From contig OZ245730.1 of assembly GCA_965227145.1 (NCBI GenBank), positions 4,588,001-4,652,000 on the forward strand: a stretch of DNA of 64,000 nt, given 5' to 3'. Both the position numbers and the translations under genes were made by a program. Below the pieces are notes generated by a model that was not told the DNA's origin, searched no databases, and was given only the letters and a program-made list of their open reading frames with translations. This document shows, piece by piece, positions 17,177-26,026 of this stretch. The first letter of the stretch is position 1, and each line of letters opens with the position of its first letter. The stretch is from JACKAQ01 sp965227145 (GTDB lineage: Bacteria > Calditrichota > Calditrichia > RBG-13-44-9 > J075).

Positions 17177-17887
17177 TTATCCGTTGCCGGAGTTTGTTTT
17201 TTGCACATATTTCTCATATAGATCCGGTCGTCGATCTTTGGTTCGCGTTAACCGTTGCGTTAACCGCCATTCCTCAATTTTTTGGTGATGGCCGGACAAT
17301 AACACATCGGGAACCCGCATATTACGATATTCTTCCGGACGCGTATAATACGGGCTATCCAAAAGCCCATCCTGAAAAGAATCCGTTTTTGCAGAATCCA
17401 GATCGTTTAATACACCTGGAATCATGCGAACGACGCCATCAATCATCAACAATGCCGGAATTTCGCCGCCGGATAACACATAATCGCCGACAGAAATTTC
17501 GTCGGTTACCCAACTATCCAGCACCCGCTGATCAACACCTTTGTAGTGCCCGCAGATAAAAATCAGGCGATTTTCTTCTGCAAGATTTTCTGCAATAGAT
17601 TGACAGAACAGTTTTCCCTGAGGGGTTGGAAATAGAATCCGGGCTTTTTTTTCACCTTCGTTCAAAAGATGTTCCAACGCCAGGAAAAGCGGTTCTGCTT
17701 TTAAGATCATCCCTGCACCACCGCCGTATGGTGTATCATCCAACGTCCGGTGTTTGTCGGTTGCAAATTCACGCAAATCCCACAACCGGATATCCAATTC
17801 AATTCGTTTTTGAGCTTGTTTAAGGATACTCTCGTTTAATGGCGCTTCCAATATTTGGGGAAACGCTGTAATTACATCAATTCTCAT
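17177..17887 (-). CDS. trmD: tRNA (guanine-37-N1)-methyltransferase
   Basis: TrmD, 236 residues, methylates N1 of guanine 37 in tRNAs for Leu, Pro and Arg using S-adenosylmethionine and so guards the reading frame. The SPOUT fold motifs are present: PYGGGAGMILKAEP near residue 55, ICGHYKGVDQRVLD near residue 112, and SVGDYVLSGGEIPALLMID with the deep trefoil knot near residues 130-148. The start ATG overlaps the rimM stop (TAATG), so translation is coupled. In many bacteria the order rpsP-rimM-trmD-rplS is fixed, as here. Confidence 0.97.
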   Translation of the reverse strand: MRIDVITAFPQILEAPLNESILKQAQKRIELDIRLWDLREFATDKHRTLDDTPYGGGAGMILKAEPLFLALEHLLNEGEKKARILFPTPQGKLFCQSIAENLAEENRLIFICGHYKGVDQRVLDSWVTDEISVGDYVLSGGEIPALLMIDGVVRMIPGVLNDLDSAKTDSFQDGLLDSPYYTRPEEYRNMRVPDVLLSGHHQKIEEWRLTQRLTRTKDRRPDLYEKYVQKTNSGNG

Positions 17888-18390
17888 TAATCGATCATTC
17901 CCTCAATCAGCTCAACAACAACCTGATTTGAATCAACATCCACTTTTTTGACAAATTGAGCAACAGCCGGTATTAAAATTTCTTTATCGCCTTGACGGAC
18001 TTCATACACATCGTTACCACCACCTTGATAGACAGCCGTAATTTCACCGATCGCATTTCCGTTACCGTCAATGACATTCATACCGATCAGCTGATGCAAA
18101 AAATAAGTGTCATCAGCCAAATCAATTTGTTGATTTTCCGGAATCCAGATTTCGGATTTTGTCAGAACCAATGCATCTTCGCGGCTATCGATTCCACGCA
18201 GTTTAACCACCGTTGTTTTTGGCTGAATTTGCACATCATCCAAAACATACCCGCGATATTCGTTATTTGTTCTGATATAAACCGTTTTCAGATTTAATAA
18301 ACGCTCAGGCATATTTGAATAAATGAGCACTTTTACATATCCATCCAACCGAAACGGCTGGAGAATTTTTCCGATAGCAATATGATCCAT
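17887..18390 (-). CDS. rimM: Ribosome maturation factor RimM
   Basis: RimM, 167 residues, binds ribosomal protein S19 and helps to mature the head of the 30S subunit. The N-terminal RimM domain has the usual GKILQPFRLDGYVKVLIYS start, and the C-terminal PRC-barrel (about residues 90-165) contains IGMNVIDGNGNAIGEI and a V(Y/R)QGDKEILIPAVAQFVKKVD segment. The stop codon overlaps the trmD start by one base. Length and motifs are usual. Confidence 0.96.
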   Translation of the reverse strand: MDHIAIGKILQPFRLDGYVKVLIYSNMPERLLNLKTVYIRTNNEYRGYVLDDVQIQPKTTVVKLRGIDSREDALVLTKSEIWIPENQQIDLADDTYFLHQLIGMNVIDGNGNAIGEITAVYQGGGNDVYEVRQGDKEILIPAVAQFVKKVDVDSNQVVVELIEGMID

Positions 18391-18442
18391 TATTCAACCG
18401 TTCAAAATCCGGACTTCAATCTGTAAAAAAGATCGGAGTTAC

Positions 18443-18673
18443 TTATTCCGGAATTTCCAAAACTGCACGCTTACCCATTTTGGCAGCGGCTGCGCTCAAC
18501 AGTGTCCGAATTGCTTTCGCGGTTTGCCCGCGTTTTCCGATGACTTTCCCTAAATCGCCATCACCGACACGTAATTCGTAAACCGTAACACGCTCGCCTT
18601 CCACTTCTGCAACATGCACTTCTTCCGGCTTATCCACTAGATGCTTCGCAATAAACTCTACAAAGTCTTTCAT
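18443..18673 (-). CDS. khpA: KH-domain RNA-binding protein KhpA
   Basis: A 76-residue single KH type II domain protein. The GxxG loop is GKRG within VIGKRGQTAKAIRTLL, followed by a short helix and a final beta strand (RAVLEIPE). KhpA forms a heterodimer with KhpB in Firmicutes and binds structured RNAs; here it lies between rpsP and rimM, a standard position. A very strong AAGGAGG ribosome site leads the ATG. The 138-base gap to rpsP is longer than the others. Confidence 0.95.
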   Translation of the reverse strand: MKDFVEFIAKHLVDKPEEVHVAEVEGERVTVYELRVGDGDLGKVIGKRGQTAKAIRTLLSAAAAKMGKRAVLEIPE

Positions 18674-18811
18674 CGCACAGACCTCCTTTTGAGTAGTTGG
18701 CTTTGGTATTATAACAGCGCGGAATAACCGTTCCAGACATTATTTGTCTTATTTCCCTTGAAATCATCTGCCCCATCGCAAAGCCACCCCTCTACACAAT
18801 CGGAAGCTATT

Positions 18812-19300
18812 TTAAGCATCTGCATTTTCTTCGGCGGAATCAGCAGTATCAGCAGCGGCGGGTTCGGCAGGTGCTTCAGGTTCGGCTACTTTTGCCTCAG
18901 CTTCGGCTTTCTCTTTTTCCTGACGTGCCAATTTCTGCTGGTCTGCTAATTTTTTGGATTCCAACCGTTTTTTGCGAGCTTCCTGCATGGCTTCCCATTG
19001 TGCAATCTCTTCAACGGCTTTTTCTTCAGCAACACCGCGTTTTTTCAAATCAAAACGCAAATTGATACCGGTTTTGCGAAACAGGCTATTTACAGTCTCT
19101 GTAGGAATTGCTCCCTGGCCTAGCCAATATAGAGCACGGTCCTGCTTGACTTCAATTGTCGCCGGTTCACTGATAGGATTATAAACCCCGATTTCTTCAA
19201 TAAAACGACCATCACGTGGGGAACGCGAATCAGCTGCAATAATTCGGTAGTAGGGCTTCTTTTTACGCCCCATCCGACGCAATCTCAACTTAACTGCCAA
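18812..19300 (-). CDS. rpsP: 30S ribosomal protein S16 with long C-terminal tail
   Basis: Ribosomal protein bS16. The first 85 or so residues have the classical core (KLRLRRMGRKKKPYYRIIAADSRSPRDGRFIEEIGVYNP). The protein is 162 residues long, about twice the normal 80-90, because of a helical, charged then Ala/Glu-rich tail (residues about 92-162, with repeated EKEKAEAEAKVAEPEAPAEPAA-like composition). The start is a TTG at 19300, with GGAGG placed correctly at eight bases before it; no ATG fits the conserved N-terminus. It follows ffh by 78 bases. Tail-extended S16 is known in some Bacteroidota-like lineages; its role is unknown. Confidence 0.95.
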   Translation of the reverse strand: MAVKLRLRRMGRKKKPYYRIIAADSRSPRDGRFIEEIGVYNPISEPATIEVKQDRALYWLGQGAIPTETVNSLFRKTGINLRFDLKKRGVAEEKAVEEIAQWEAMQEARKKRLESKKLADQQKLARQEKEKAEAEAKVAEPEAPAEPAAADTADSAEENADA

Positions 19301-19378
19301 GATTAACTCCTCCGGGTTTGAAATTTTTTAACCATTATATTGAAATTTAGTTCATGCTTTTTTTGAAATCCAACGGAC

Positions 19379-20701
19379 CTAAAAAGGCAATCCCGGCATC
19401 ATACCTTTGGGAAATTTCATTTTGTTCATCCGCTTCATCATTTTTTTCATTTGATCAAACTGCTTTAGCAGTTGATTGACATCCTGAACTTTTGTGCCAC
19501 TGCCGCTTGCGATACGCTTACGCCGGCTGCCGTTAATCACTTGCGGCTTATGCCTTTCTTCGCGCGTCATTGAATTGATAATGGCCTCAATTTTTGAGAA
19601 CGCATTATCATCAACCTTTACATCTTTCAGTTGTTTGCTGACGCCGGGAATCATTCCTAACAACTGCTCCAGCGGACCCATTTTTTTTATCTGCTGTAGC
19701 TGGTTGAAAAAATCTTCGAGATTAAACTCGTTTTTGCGCAGCTTTTTTTCAAGCTCCGCAGCAGATTCTTCATCGATAGCATCCTGCGCTTTTTCGACCA
19801 GCGAAACAACATCGCCCATTCCCAAAATTCTTGAAGCCAAGCGATCCGGATGAAAAGGCTCAATTGCTTCCAGCTTTTCTCCGGTACTCATAAACTTTAT
19901 CGGGCGATCCGTAACTGAACGAATCGATAATGCTGCACCACCGCGGGCATCGCCATCCATTTTTGTGAGAACAACACCGTCAAAATCCAGCCGGTCCATA
20001 AACTGCTTTGCGGCGTTCACGGCATCCTGTCCGGTCATTCCATCCGCAACAAACAGAATTTCGTTTGGCTTTACATCGCGTTTTACTTCATCCAGTTCGC
20101 GCATCATATCTTCATCGATATGCAATCGACCTGCGGTGTCCAAAATCAGAACATCACAGGATTTTTCACGCGCAACTTTTACGGCTTCACGGCAAATTTG
20201 CACGGCATCGTTCGATTCCGTGCTGTAAACCGGCAGACTCAATTGGTTACCGATTATTTCAAGCTGCTTTTTTGCGGCCGGACGGTAAACATCCGCCGCA
20301 ACCAGCATCGGACGACGTCCTTTTTTGCGTAAAAAACCGCCCAATTTGCCGGTAAAGGTTGTTTTACCGGAGCCTTGCAAACCACATATCATTACAATTG
20401 TGGGCGGAATTCCGGCAACTTTAATGTCTGTTTTGGATTCGCCCATCAATGAAACAAGTTCATCATGGACGATTTTCACAATCTGCTGTCCGGGTGTAAC
20501 GCTTCGCAACACGGCTTCGCCGACGGCCTTTTCCTGCACCTTTTTTACGAAATCTTTTACAACACGGTAATTTACATCGGCTTCCAATAGTGCCCGACGG
20601 ATTTCCTTCATGGATTCGGCAATGTTTTTATCCGTTAACTTGCCCTGTCCGCGGACTTTTTTTAGGACACCTTCTAATTTAGCCGATAACTCTTCCAGCA
20701 T
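19379..20701 (-). CDS. ffh: Signal recognition particle GTPase Ffh
   Basis: Ffh, 440 residues, binds 4.5S RNA and signal peptides emerging from ribosomes, and delivers them to FtsY at the membrane. The NG domain has the P-loop GLQGSGKTTFTGKLG (about residue 107), DTAGRLHID (about 190) and TKMDGDARGG. The M domain from about residue 310 is Met/Phe-rich, as needed to hold signal peptides, with the RNA-binding SRRKRIASGSGT motif near 395. It is the first gene of the ribosome-maturation operon; a candidate promoter lies upstream at 20763-20791. Confidence 0.98.
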   Translation of the reverse strand: MLEELSAKLEGVLKKVRGQGKLTDKNIAESMKEIRRALLEADVNYRVVKDFVKKVQEKAVGEAVLRSVTPGQQIVKIVHDELVSLMGESKTDIKVAGIPPTIVMICGLQGSGKTTFTGKLGGFLRKKGRRPMLVAADVYRPAAKKQLEIIGNQLSLPVYSTESNDAVQICREAVKVAREKSCDVLILDTAGRLHIDEDMMRELDEVKRDVKPNEILFVADGMTGQDAVNAAKQFMDRLDFDGVVLTKMDGDARGGAALSIRSVTDRPIKFMSTGEKLEAIEPFHPDRLASRILGMGDVVSLVEKAQDAIDEESAAELEKKLRKNEFNLEDFFNQLQQIKKMGPLEQLLGMIPGVSKQLKDVKVDDNAFSKIEAIINSMTREERHKPQVINGSRRKRIASGSGTKVQDVNQLLKQFDQMKKMMKRMNKMKFPKGMMPGLPF

Positions 20702-20762
20702 ATCTTAATTCTGTATTTAAACAGTCCTTTTTTCCTTGCTTCCGTCTTACACAAAAGTGCTT

Positions 20763-20791
20763 AATGTATTGCGCCAAAAGCGATATTGCAA
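20763..20791 (-). promoter_or_regulatory. Candidate promoter of the ffh operon
   Basis: On the minus strand TTGCAA (20786-20791), a 17-base spacer, then TACATT (20763-20768). Each half matches four of six consensus bases. The start point would be near 20756, giving a leader of about 55 bases. Confidence 0.4.
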
Positions 20792-21092
20792 CACTTTTTT
20801 CTAATTCTGAACGCGTTAAAAGGTTTGTTACTTTTCGAAACGTTGGCTACTGTTTTCAAACGGTGAGTTTGGTTAGTGAACCTGCCTTTTTAATGACCAA
20901 ATTCTTTTTCTTAGAGAACAAGGTCTTGCTAAAATTAGGATATTTTACCAGATAATACAAACTTTTTGATAAAAAAAGATGGCAAAACGTATCAAATATG
21001 TCAGAAAAAAAGCTTTTCATCAGCTATTTAACAGAGTATTTTGGCATGGAGATTCGAATAAAAAAATTTTAGAACACAGGATAAATTGACCG
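20792..21092. other. Gene-free divergent interval
   Basis: About 300 A/T-rich bases separate the ffh promoter from the plus-strand DUF58 gene. No stable hairpin with a T-run, no repeat and no plausible small gene was found. The promoter for the DUF58 gene should be here, but no clear -35/-10 pair was identified. Confidence 0.5.
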
Positions 21093-22007
21093 ATGTTAAC
21101 ACCAAAACCCACTGACGCACGGCAATATCTATTACCCGAAGTTGTTTCACGGTTGAAAAATCTTGATTTGATCGCCCGTTTTATCGTGGAAGGTTTTTTA
21201 GTCGGGTTGCATAAAAGCCCGTTTCACGGGTTTAGCGTGGAATTTTCCGAACATCGCCAATATATGCCTGGTGACAATATTCGTGACATTGATTGGAAAG
21301 TTTACGGGCGAACAGACCGCTATTATATCAAACAGTATGAAGAAGAAACCAATCTGAAAGCGAATATTTTGGTTGATATTTCGGGTTCGATGGGCTATAG
21401 CAGCCACGGAATTACCAAGCTCGAGTACGCCGTTTATCTGGCTGCTGCGCTATCCTATTTGCTGCTGAAACAGCGGGATGCCGTCGGTCTGGCGCTGTTT
21501 TCGGATAAAATTCATCGGTATCTGCCGCCAAAATCGACATCATCGTATATTAAATTTTTATTGAGTGAACTGAGTAAAGCGGAGCCGCAGCAGAACAAAA
21601 CGGTTGTCAGCCAAACGTTGCATACGATGGCGGAAAAAATTCGCCGACCAGGTTTGGTCATTTTGCTGACCGAATTTTTATATGAAGATGCAGACAAAAT
21701 TCTGGAAGGATTGCGCCATTTCCGGTATTACCAGCACGATGTGATCGTGTTCAATATTCTCGATCCCAACGACCGTTTTTTCAATTTTTCGGATGAAGCA
21801 ACTTTTGTAGATATGGAAACCAACGAAGAGCTAAAAACCCAACCGTTTTTGATTCGCGAAAACTACCGGCAGATGGTTGATTCGTTTTACGAAACGTTGA
21901 AAAGTGAGTGCTACAACATGCAGGTCGATTTTCAAAATGTGCTGACGACCGATCAATTTGATCAACCGCTGATGCGGTATTTGCTGAAACGAAAACGGCT
22001 TTATTGA
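21093..22007 (+). CDS. DUF58 protein with von Willebrand A-like fold
   Basis: A 304-residue cytoplasmic protein of the DUF58 family. The hallmark is the block SVEFSEHRQYMPGDNIRDIDWKVYGRTD (about residues 48-75), then the metal-binding-type site DISGSM (D95-S97-S99) as in vWA/MIDAS folds. DUF58 proteins usually stand beside MoxR AAA+ ATPases in a chaperone-like pair that may insert metal or mature enzymes; here no moxR gene is next to it, so it may be an orphan or partner with a distant one. The ATG at 21093 has a weak, distant AGGA. Its last seven bases overlap the end of the minus-strand hybrid kinase gene (convergent). Function of the standalone form is unknown. Confidence 0.9.
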   Translation: MLTPKPTDARQYLLPEVVSRLKNLDLIARFIVEGFLVGLHKSPFHGFSVEFSEHRQYMPGDNIRDIDWKVYGRTDRYYIKQYEEETNLKANILVDISGSMGYSSHGITKLEYAVYLAAALSYLLLKQRDAVGLALFSDKIHRYLPPKSTSSYIKFLLSELSKAEPQQNKTVVSQTLHTMAEKIRRPGLVILLTEFLYEDADKILEGLRHFRYYQHDVIVFNILDPNDRFFNFSDEATFVDMETNEELKTQPFLIRENYRQMVDSFYETLKSECYNMQVDFQNVLTTDQFDQPLMRYLLKRKRLY

Positions 22008-23845
22008 TGTTTCGCCAAACTGCGCGATCCCCATTCATAAACCAGGTTCATCAACGCACCCATTCGCACCGGCTTTGCCAAATAATCATCCATCCCGACA
22101 GACAGACAGCGCTCCCGGTCACCTTTCATGGCGTTAGCAGTCAACGCGATAATCGGAATATGCCCGCCGTTTTCTTTTTCATTTTCACGGATGAGCGTTG
22201 TTGCCTCAAACCCGTCCATTTCCGGCATTAAAACATCCATCAAAATCAGGTCATATTCTTTGGTTTGCCACAACTCCAGCGCCTCACGGCCGTTTTGGGC
22301 GATCTCTACCACATGTCCTTTTTTCTGCAGCAGACGGCTGGTCAGACGTTGATTGATCACATTGTCTTCCGCCAGTAAAATGCGGAATTGCAGCGCCGGT
22401 TGTTCGACCGTGACGAATGTTTCGCTATGCGATTGTTCGGATCGCGCCCGAGCTTCGCGGAGGCTGTGGCGGGTTACCAACGGAATTGCGATCTGCCGGC
22501 GATGCGCCTCCACCAAAGTGGCAATTGCATCCCGCAACTCGGGATGACGAATCGGTTTGGTCAAATATCCCGAAATTCCCAACTGACGACATCGCCGCGC
22601 ATCGCCACGCTGACCGGATGCAGTGAGCATCATGATAATCGAATTAGCTGATTCCTGCTGATTTTTAATGGTTTCGGCAAGTTCAAAACCGTCAAAATCG
22701 GGCAGGCTGCGATCCAGCAAAATAATATGAAAGGGCTGTTCATCGGCAGCGGATTTCTGCAACCGCTCGATGGCGGTTTGGGCAGTTGCGGCCGTTTCGA
22801 CCGTTACGCCCCAATCGGAAACCACCTCGTTTAAAAAAGCCAGGTTCGTCTGGTTATCATCAATAATTAAAATTCGAACATTTGCCAATGCTGCGCTGTC
22901 GAAATGCGGCACCGGCTTCAACGCGTTTTCCATCAATTCAAATTCAGCGGTAAAATGAAACGTGCTGCCAACATCACCGGGTTTTAGCGCGTCTTCAGTT
23001 TCGTTGTATCCATTTCTGGGGCTTTCCACATAAATTTTGCCGTTCATTAAATCCACCAAACGGGTGGTAATTGCCAAACCGAGTCCGGTTCCCTCGTTCT
23101 TTTTCGCTGACGGATTTTCCAATTGGGAAAACACATCAAAAATTTTGCGCTGCGATTCCTCGGGAACACCAACGCCGGTATCCGTGATAGCAAAATGGAG
23201 CATTATTTTCTGATCTTTTTCCATCACTTTGGTGATTTCCAAAATAACTTCGCCCTCGGATGTGAATTTGATAGCATTGGAAAGCAGGTTGACAATAATT
23301 TGCCGCAGCCGGGTAACGTCGCCGTTGAGATCGTCCGGAATACCGTTTTCGACCATGTATGTCAATTCCAGCCCTTTGTGATGGGCGCGTAACGCAAGCG
23401 ATTCCACGATATCAACAATGCTATCCCGCAGCACAAACGGACGCAGATACAAATCCATTTTCCCGGCTTCGATTTTGGAGAAATCGAGAATATCGTTAAT
23501 GATCAGCAGCAGCGTATCCGCCGAGGATTTGATCATTTCCATATATTCCCGCTGCTCGCCGGTTAAATCCGTATCGAGAACCAGATCCGTTAAGCCAATG
23601 ATACCGTTCATCGGTGTCCGGATTTCGTGACTCATATTTGCTAAAAATTCAGATTTTACCCGGATGGCATTTTCCAGCTTTTCAACGATGAGTTGCTGAA
23701 TTTCAGTAGCGTTTACGGTAAGCTGCAGCGCTTCTTCGCGCTCCTGCATTTTTGCCTGAATTTTTTGGATGAGATCGTTGAAAGTTTCAATCAGCATGCC
23801 TACTTCATCCCGTGTGGTGTGGTCAATAAGGCGGTTTGTGATCAT
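22001..23845 (-). CDS. Hybrid histidine kinase beginning inside a HAMP domain
   Basis: A 614-residue sensor kinase lacking a sensor. Residues 1-30 read like the second helix of a HAMP domain (RDEVGMLIETFNDLIQKIQ), but no membrane helix or first HAMP helix comes before. Next are HisKA with H73 (MSHEIRTPMNG), HATPase_c (NLLSNAIKFTSEG, DTGVGVPEE, GTGLGLAIT), and two receiver domains: about 325-445 (ILIIDDNQTNL, then ILLDRSLPDFDGFEL) and about 490-610 (ILLAEDNVINQRL, then LILMDVLMPEMDGFEA). The ATG has AAGGAT in front, so this form may be expressed as a soluble kinase. Alternatively it is a remnant of a larger membrane kinase. The gene converges on DUF58 (7-base overlap). Confidence 0.85.
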   Translation of the reverse strand: MITNRLIDHTTRDEVGMLIETFNDLIQKIQAKMQEREEALQLTVNATEIQQLIVEKLENAIRVKSEFLANMSHEIRTPMNGIIGLTDLVLDTDLTGEQREYMEMIKSSADTLLLIINDILDFSKIEAGKMDLYLRPFVLRDSIVDIVESLALRAHHKGLELTYMVENGIPDDLNGDVTRLRQIIVNLLSNAIKFTSEGEVILEITKVMEKDQKIMLHFAITDTGVGVPEESQRKIFDVFSQLENPSAKKNEGTGLGLAITTRLVDLMNGKIYVESPRNGYNETEDALKPGDVGSTFHFTAEFELMENALKPVPHFDSAALANVRILIIDDNQTNLAFLNEVVSDWGVTVETAATAQTAIERLQKSAADEQPFHIILLDRSLPDFDGFELAETIKNQQESANSIIMMLTASGQRGDARRCRQLGISGYLTKPIRHPELRDAIATLVEAHRRQIAIPLVTRHSLREARARSEQSHSETFVTVEQPALQFRILLAEDNVINQRLTSRLLQKKGHVVEIAQNGREALELWQTKEYDLILMDVLMPEMDGFEATTLIRENEKENGGHIPIIALTANAMKGDRERCLSVGMDDYLAKPVRMGALMNLVYEWGSRSLAKHQ

Positions 23846-24221
23846 TGTAACGGATCCTTCTTTTGCATAAAAAGCACAATTTTCCGGGTGCGGTACATGC
23901 GTAAAATGAACAGGAAAACACCCGGAATAATTCTATTTGAGATAGCTGTCAACAACACATTGTTGATCAACAATTTGAAATTTCTGATGTAAGGAGTTCC
24001 GGCTAAATTGCCTGCCAGCTATTGAATACCTAAGATCTGTTCGATGCTTCAGCCTAAAATTATCGGACAGCAAACAATGAACTAAAGTAATTTGAGAGAA
24101 TTTTTTGATCGATATTTGTGTCAGGAATGCGCAGCGGATAACGGCTATCGGTTTGCGGCTTCGCAAGTGCGGGATTGAGAAAAGCAACTCTGCGGATCGT
24201 CATTTTGGGGGAAAATAATAA
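23846..24221. other. Gene-free interval with possible remnant of a membrane segment
   Basis: Directly upstream of the truncated hybrid kinase (minus strand), one reading frame gives a hydrophobic stretch followed by basic residues (IIPGVFLFILRMYRTRK) that stops just before the kinase start, in a different frame. It could be the decayed end of a membrane-anchoring segment. Nothing else that could be a gene is seen. Confidence 0.3.
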
Positions 24222-24259
24222 CGGGATGAAAAAATTGCATAGCAATTTTTCGCATCCCG
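24222..24259 (-). terminator. Long hairpin, probable terminator
   Basis: An 18-bp stem with one unpaired base (24222-24238 with 24242-24259) and a 3-nt loop, followed on the minus strand by TTATTATTTT. It lies 72 bases beyond the stop of the small gene at 24332 and may end that unit. Confidence 0.6.
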
Positions 24260-24331
24260 TAAATTTAATTTTAGCATTTCATTTAACCGGGCAACTTTAC
24301 CTGAATTAAAATCACATGTGCCCGTGACGGC

Positions 24332-24532
24332 TTAACGAGAAAACAATACAATTTCCTCATTTTCCGCATCACCGGATTTGAACTCGAAGCGGATGTTATT
24401 TTGCTTCGCCCAATCGTTCAGATTTTTGCGAGGCTCTTTACTTTCGAAGCACATTTGCTTCAGGGTAATCCAGTTAAATTCCACATCGTTGCCTTTTTCT
24501 ACCAGCGCAGCGATTTTTACCAGCATTTTCAT
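24332..24532 (-). CDS. Small protein of unknown function
   Basis: A possible 66-residue basic/acidic soluble protein. I chose the ATG at 24532, with GGTGA about eight bases before; a longer reading from a TTG at 24715 has no convincing start signal and an odd first half. The chosen protein reads MKMLVKIAALVEKGN, then a compact alpha/beta stretch (FNWITLKQMCFESKEPRKNLNDWA) and ends on a strand (ENEEIVLFS). It follows the BioD/PTA-like gene in the same direction. I do not recognise the family. Confidence 0.5.
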   Translation of the reverse strand: MKMLVKIAALVEKGNDVEFNWITLKQMCFESKEPRKNLNDWAKQNNIRFEFKSGDAENEEIVLFSR

Positions 24533-24722
24533 GACTTCACCATAATTATTGTTGTTGGGATAATATGATACAATGGATAGGCTTTCAAAGCTGTTCGGCG
24601 ATAAAATCTGATTTCTGACGTGATCATCTTTTCTACCAAAATGATGAATTACAGCTCCGTTACATTGGAATATATTACCCGCAACAATGGGAAGCCAGTT
24701 ACAATTCTGTTGCAAAACGATT

Positions 24723-25814
24723 TCAAATCAACTCGCAAATGCCATCGATATCGACATGATTTGCGACCAATTCCTGGCTAATTTTAATTTTTTCAGTCTC
24801 TTCCGCACGCAGTTTGAAAATGGAGTTGTTAATTTTTGTGGCGACGGAAAAAGAATCCTCCTCAACCAGCATCACCGGAATGCCGCTCCGGCGGATCAGA
24901 TCAACGATTTTTTGGGGCGGGCGAATGCCGTCGGTGAACACCATTCCGGCAACATTGCGATTGCTGCGGTCGTCCAACAGGCTTTCGTACAGCGCCGTTA
25001 CGATAATCCCGTCGCGATTACCGGGCACGATCAGCAGCGTGTTGTTAACAAATTTATCAATTGCTTCGTGCGGTTGCATATCGCCGATAATGAATCGCCC
25101 GATGGTGTTGGTCAACTGGACCTGATCGCCGGAAAGCAATTCCGCATCCAGATCTTCCACCAGTTCCGCAACGGATGGCAGGCTCAGATTTTGCACCATC
25201 GGAACAACGCCAAACAACCGTATTCCGTGACGTTTCAGCCCGAGACCGACAATTTCTTTAATTTTATCATAATTTTCCGAAGCAACTTTATTGATAATTA
25301 CGCCCAATAATTCCACACCTTTGCTTTCGAAAACAGCTTTGTTGAGCATAATTTCATCAATCGGGCGACCGACCCCACCCAACGAAACGATGACCACTTT
25401 TGAGCCGAGCAATTTTGCCGTATCCGCGTTGGACATATCGAAAACGGAGCCCACGCCGGCGTGTCCGGTGCCTTCGATCAGCAAAAAATCTTTCCCCTGG
25501 CTCAACCGTTCGTACGATGCCTTCACCCGTTCCACCAACCGGCTGCGATCGCCGTTGCGAATATAACTGCTGGTGAAACCGCGCGGCACCGCAATCGGGC
25601 TCATGTCGGAAAGCTTATCGCTCAAATCGTAGGTAAAATGCATTAACACAGCGTCTTTGTCGATCTTCTCGTTATCAACGATTTTGTATTGCTGGCCAAC
25701 CGGTTTCATGTATGCAACCTTGGAAAATCGCTTCCGGAATTCACTGAACATACCGAGCGAAACCATCGTTTTTCCGTCATTTTGGCGCGTCGCAGCAACA
25801 AAAATGTTCTTCAT
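24723..25814 (-). CDS. BioD/PTA-N-like P-loop protein with DRTGG domain
   Basis: A 363-residue cytoplasmic protein. The start at 25814 has an AAGGA seven bases away; a longer reading frame upstream adds no typical sequence. The N-terminal half is a P-loop domain like dethiobiotin synthetase: VAATRQNDGKT in place of the usual Walker A, YMKPVGQQ, LLIEGTGHAGVGSVFD and VVIVSLGGVGRP. The second half is a DRTGG domain (about residues 210-320: IGDMQPHEAIDKF, LLIVPGNRDGIIV). This combination occurs at the N-terminus of long phosphotransacetylases and as standalone proteins of unknown function. No PTA catalytic domain follows, so it is likely a nucleotide-dependent regulator, not an acetyltransferase. 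A small hairpin (GGCCC with GGGCC) lies 20-45 bases upstream of the start. Confidence 0.87.
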   Translation of the reverse strand: MKNIFVAATRQNDGKTMVSLGMFSEFRKRFSKVAYMKPVGQQYKIVDNEKIDKDAVLMHFTYDLSDKLSDMSPIAVPRGFTSSYIRNGDRSRLVERVKASYERLSQGKDFLLIEGTGHAGVGSVFDMSNADTAKLLGSKVVIVSLGGVGRPIDEIMLNKAVFESKGVELLGVIINKVASENYDKIKEIVGLGLKRHGIRLFGVVPMVQNLSLPSVAELVEDLDAELLSGDQVQLTNTIGRFIIGDMQPHEAIDKFVNNTLLIVPGNRDGIIVTALYESLLDDRSNRNVAGMVFTDGIRPPQKIVDLIRRSGIPVMLVEEDSFSVATKINNSIFKLRAEETEKIKISQELVANHVDIDGICELI

Positions 25815-26026
25815 TGATCGTCCTTTCTGAAAGTTGGATGGCCCAAATCCGGGCCCGATGGAGGTTGATCCGGCAACAAACGGCAAAGCCCGTAAAATAT
25901 TTTTACAGGACCGCAAACCTCTGTTTAATGAACCTTAAAAAATACGAATGTCTGTTTGGAGATGCAATAATCGAATTGATTGAACCGGGCATTTGCGCCC
26001 GCCGAAACCAACGAGCGCAACAGCGG

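Noticed and set aside
23933..24187. An 84-codon minus-strand frame upstream of the truncated kinase
   Set aside because: Composition looks random and no start signal is present; the hydrophobic stretch in the neighbouring frame is more protein-like.
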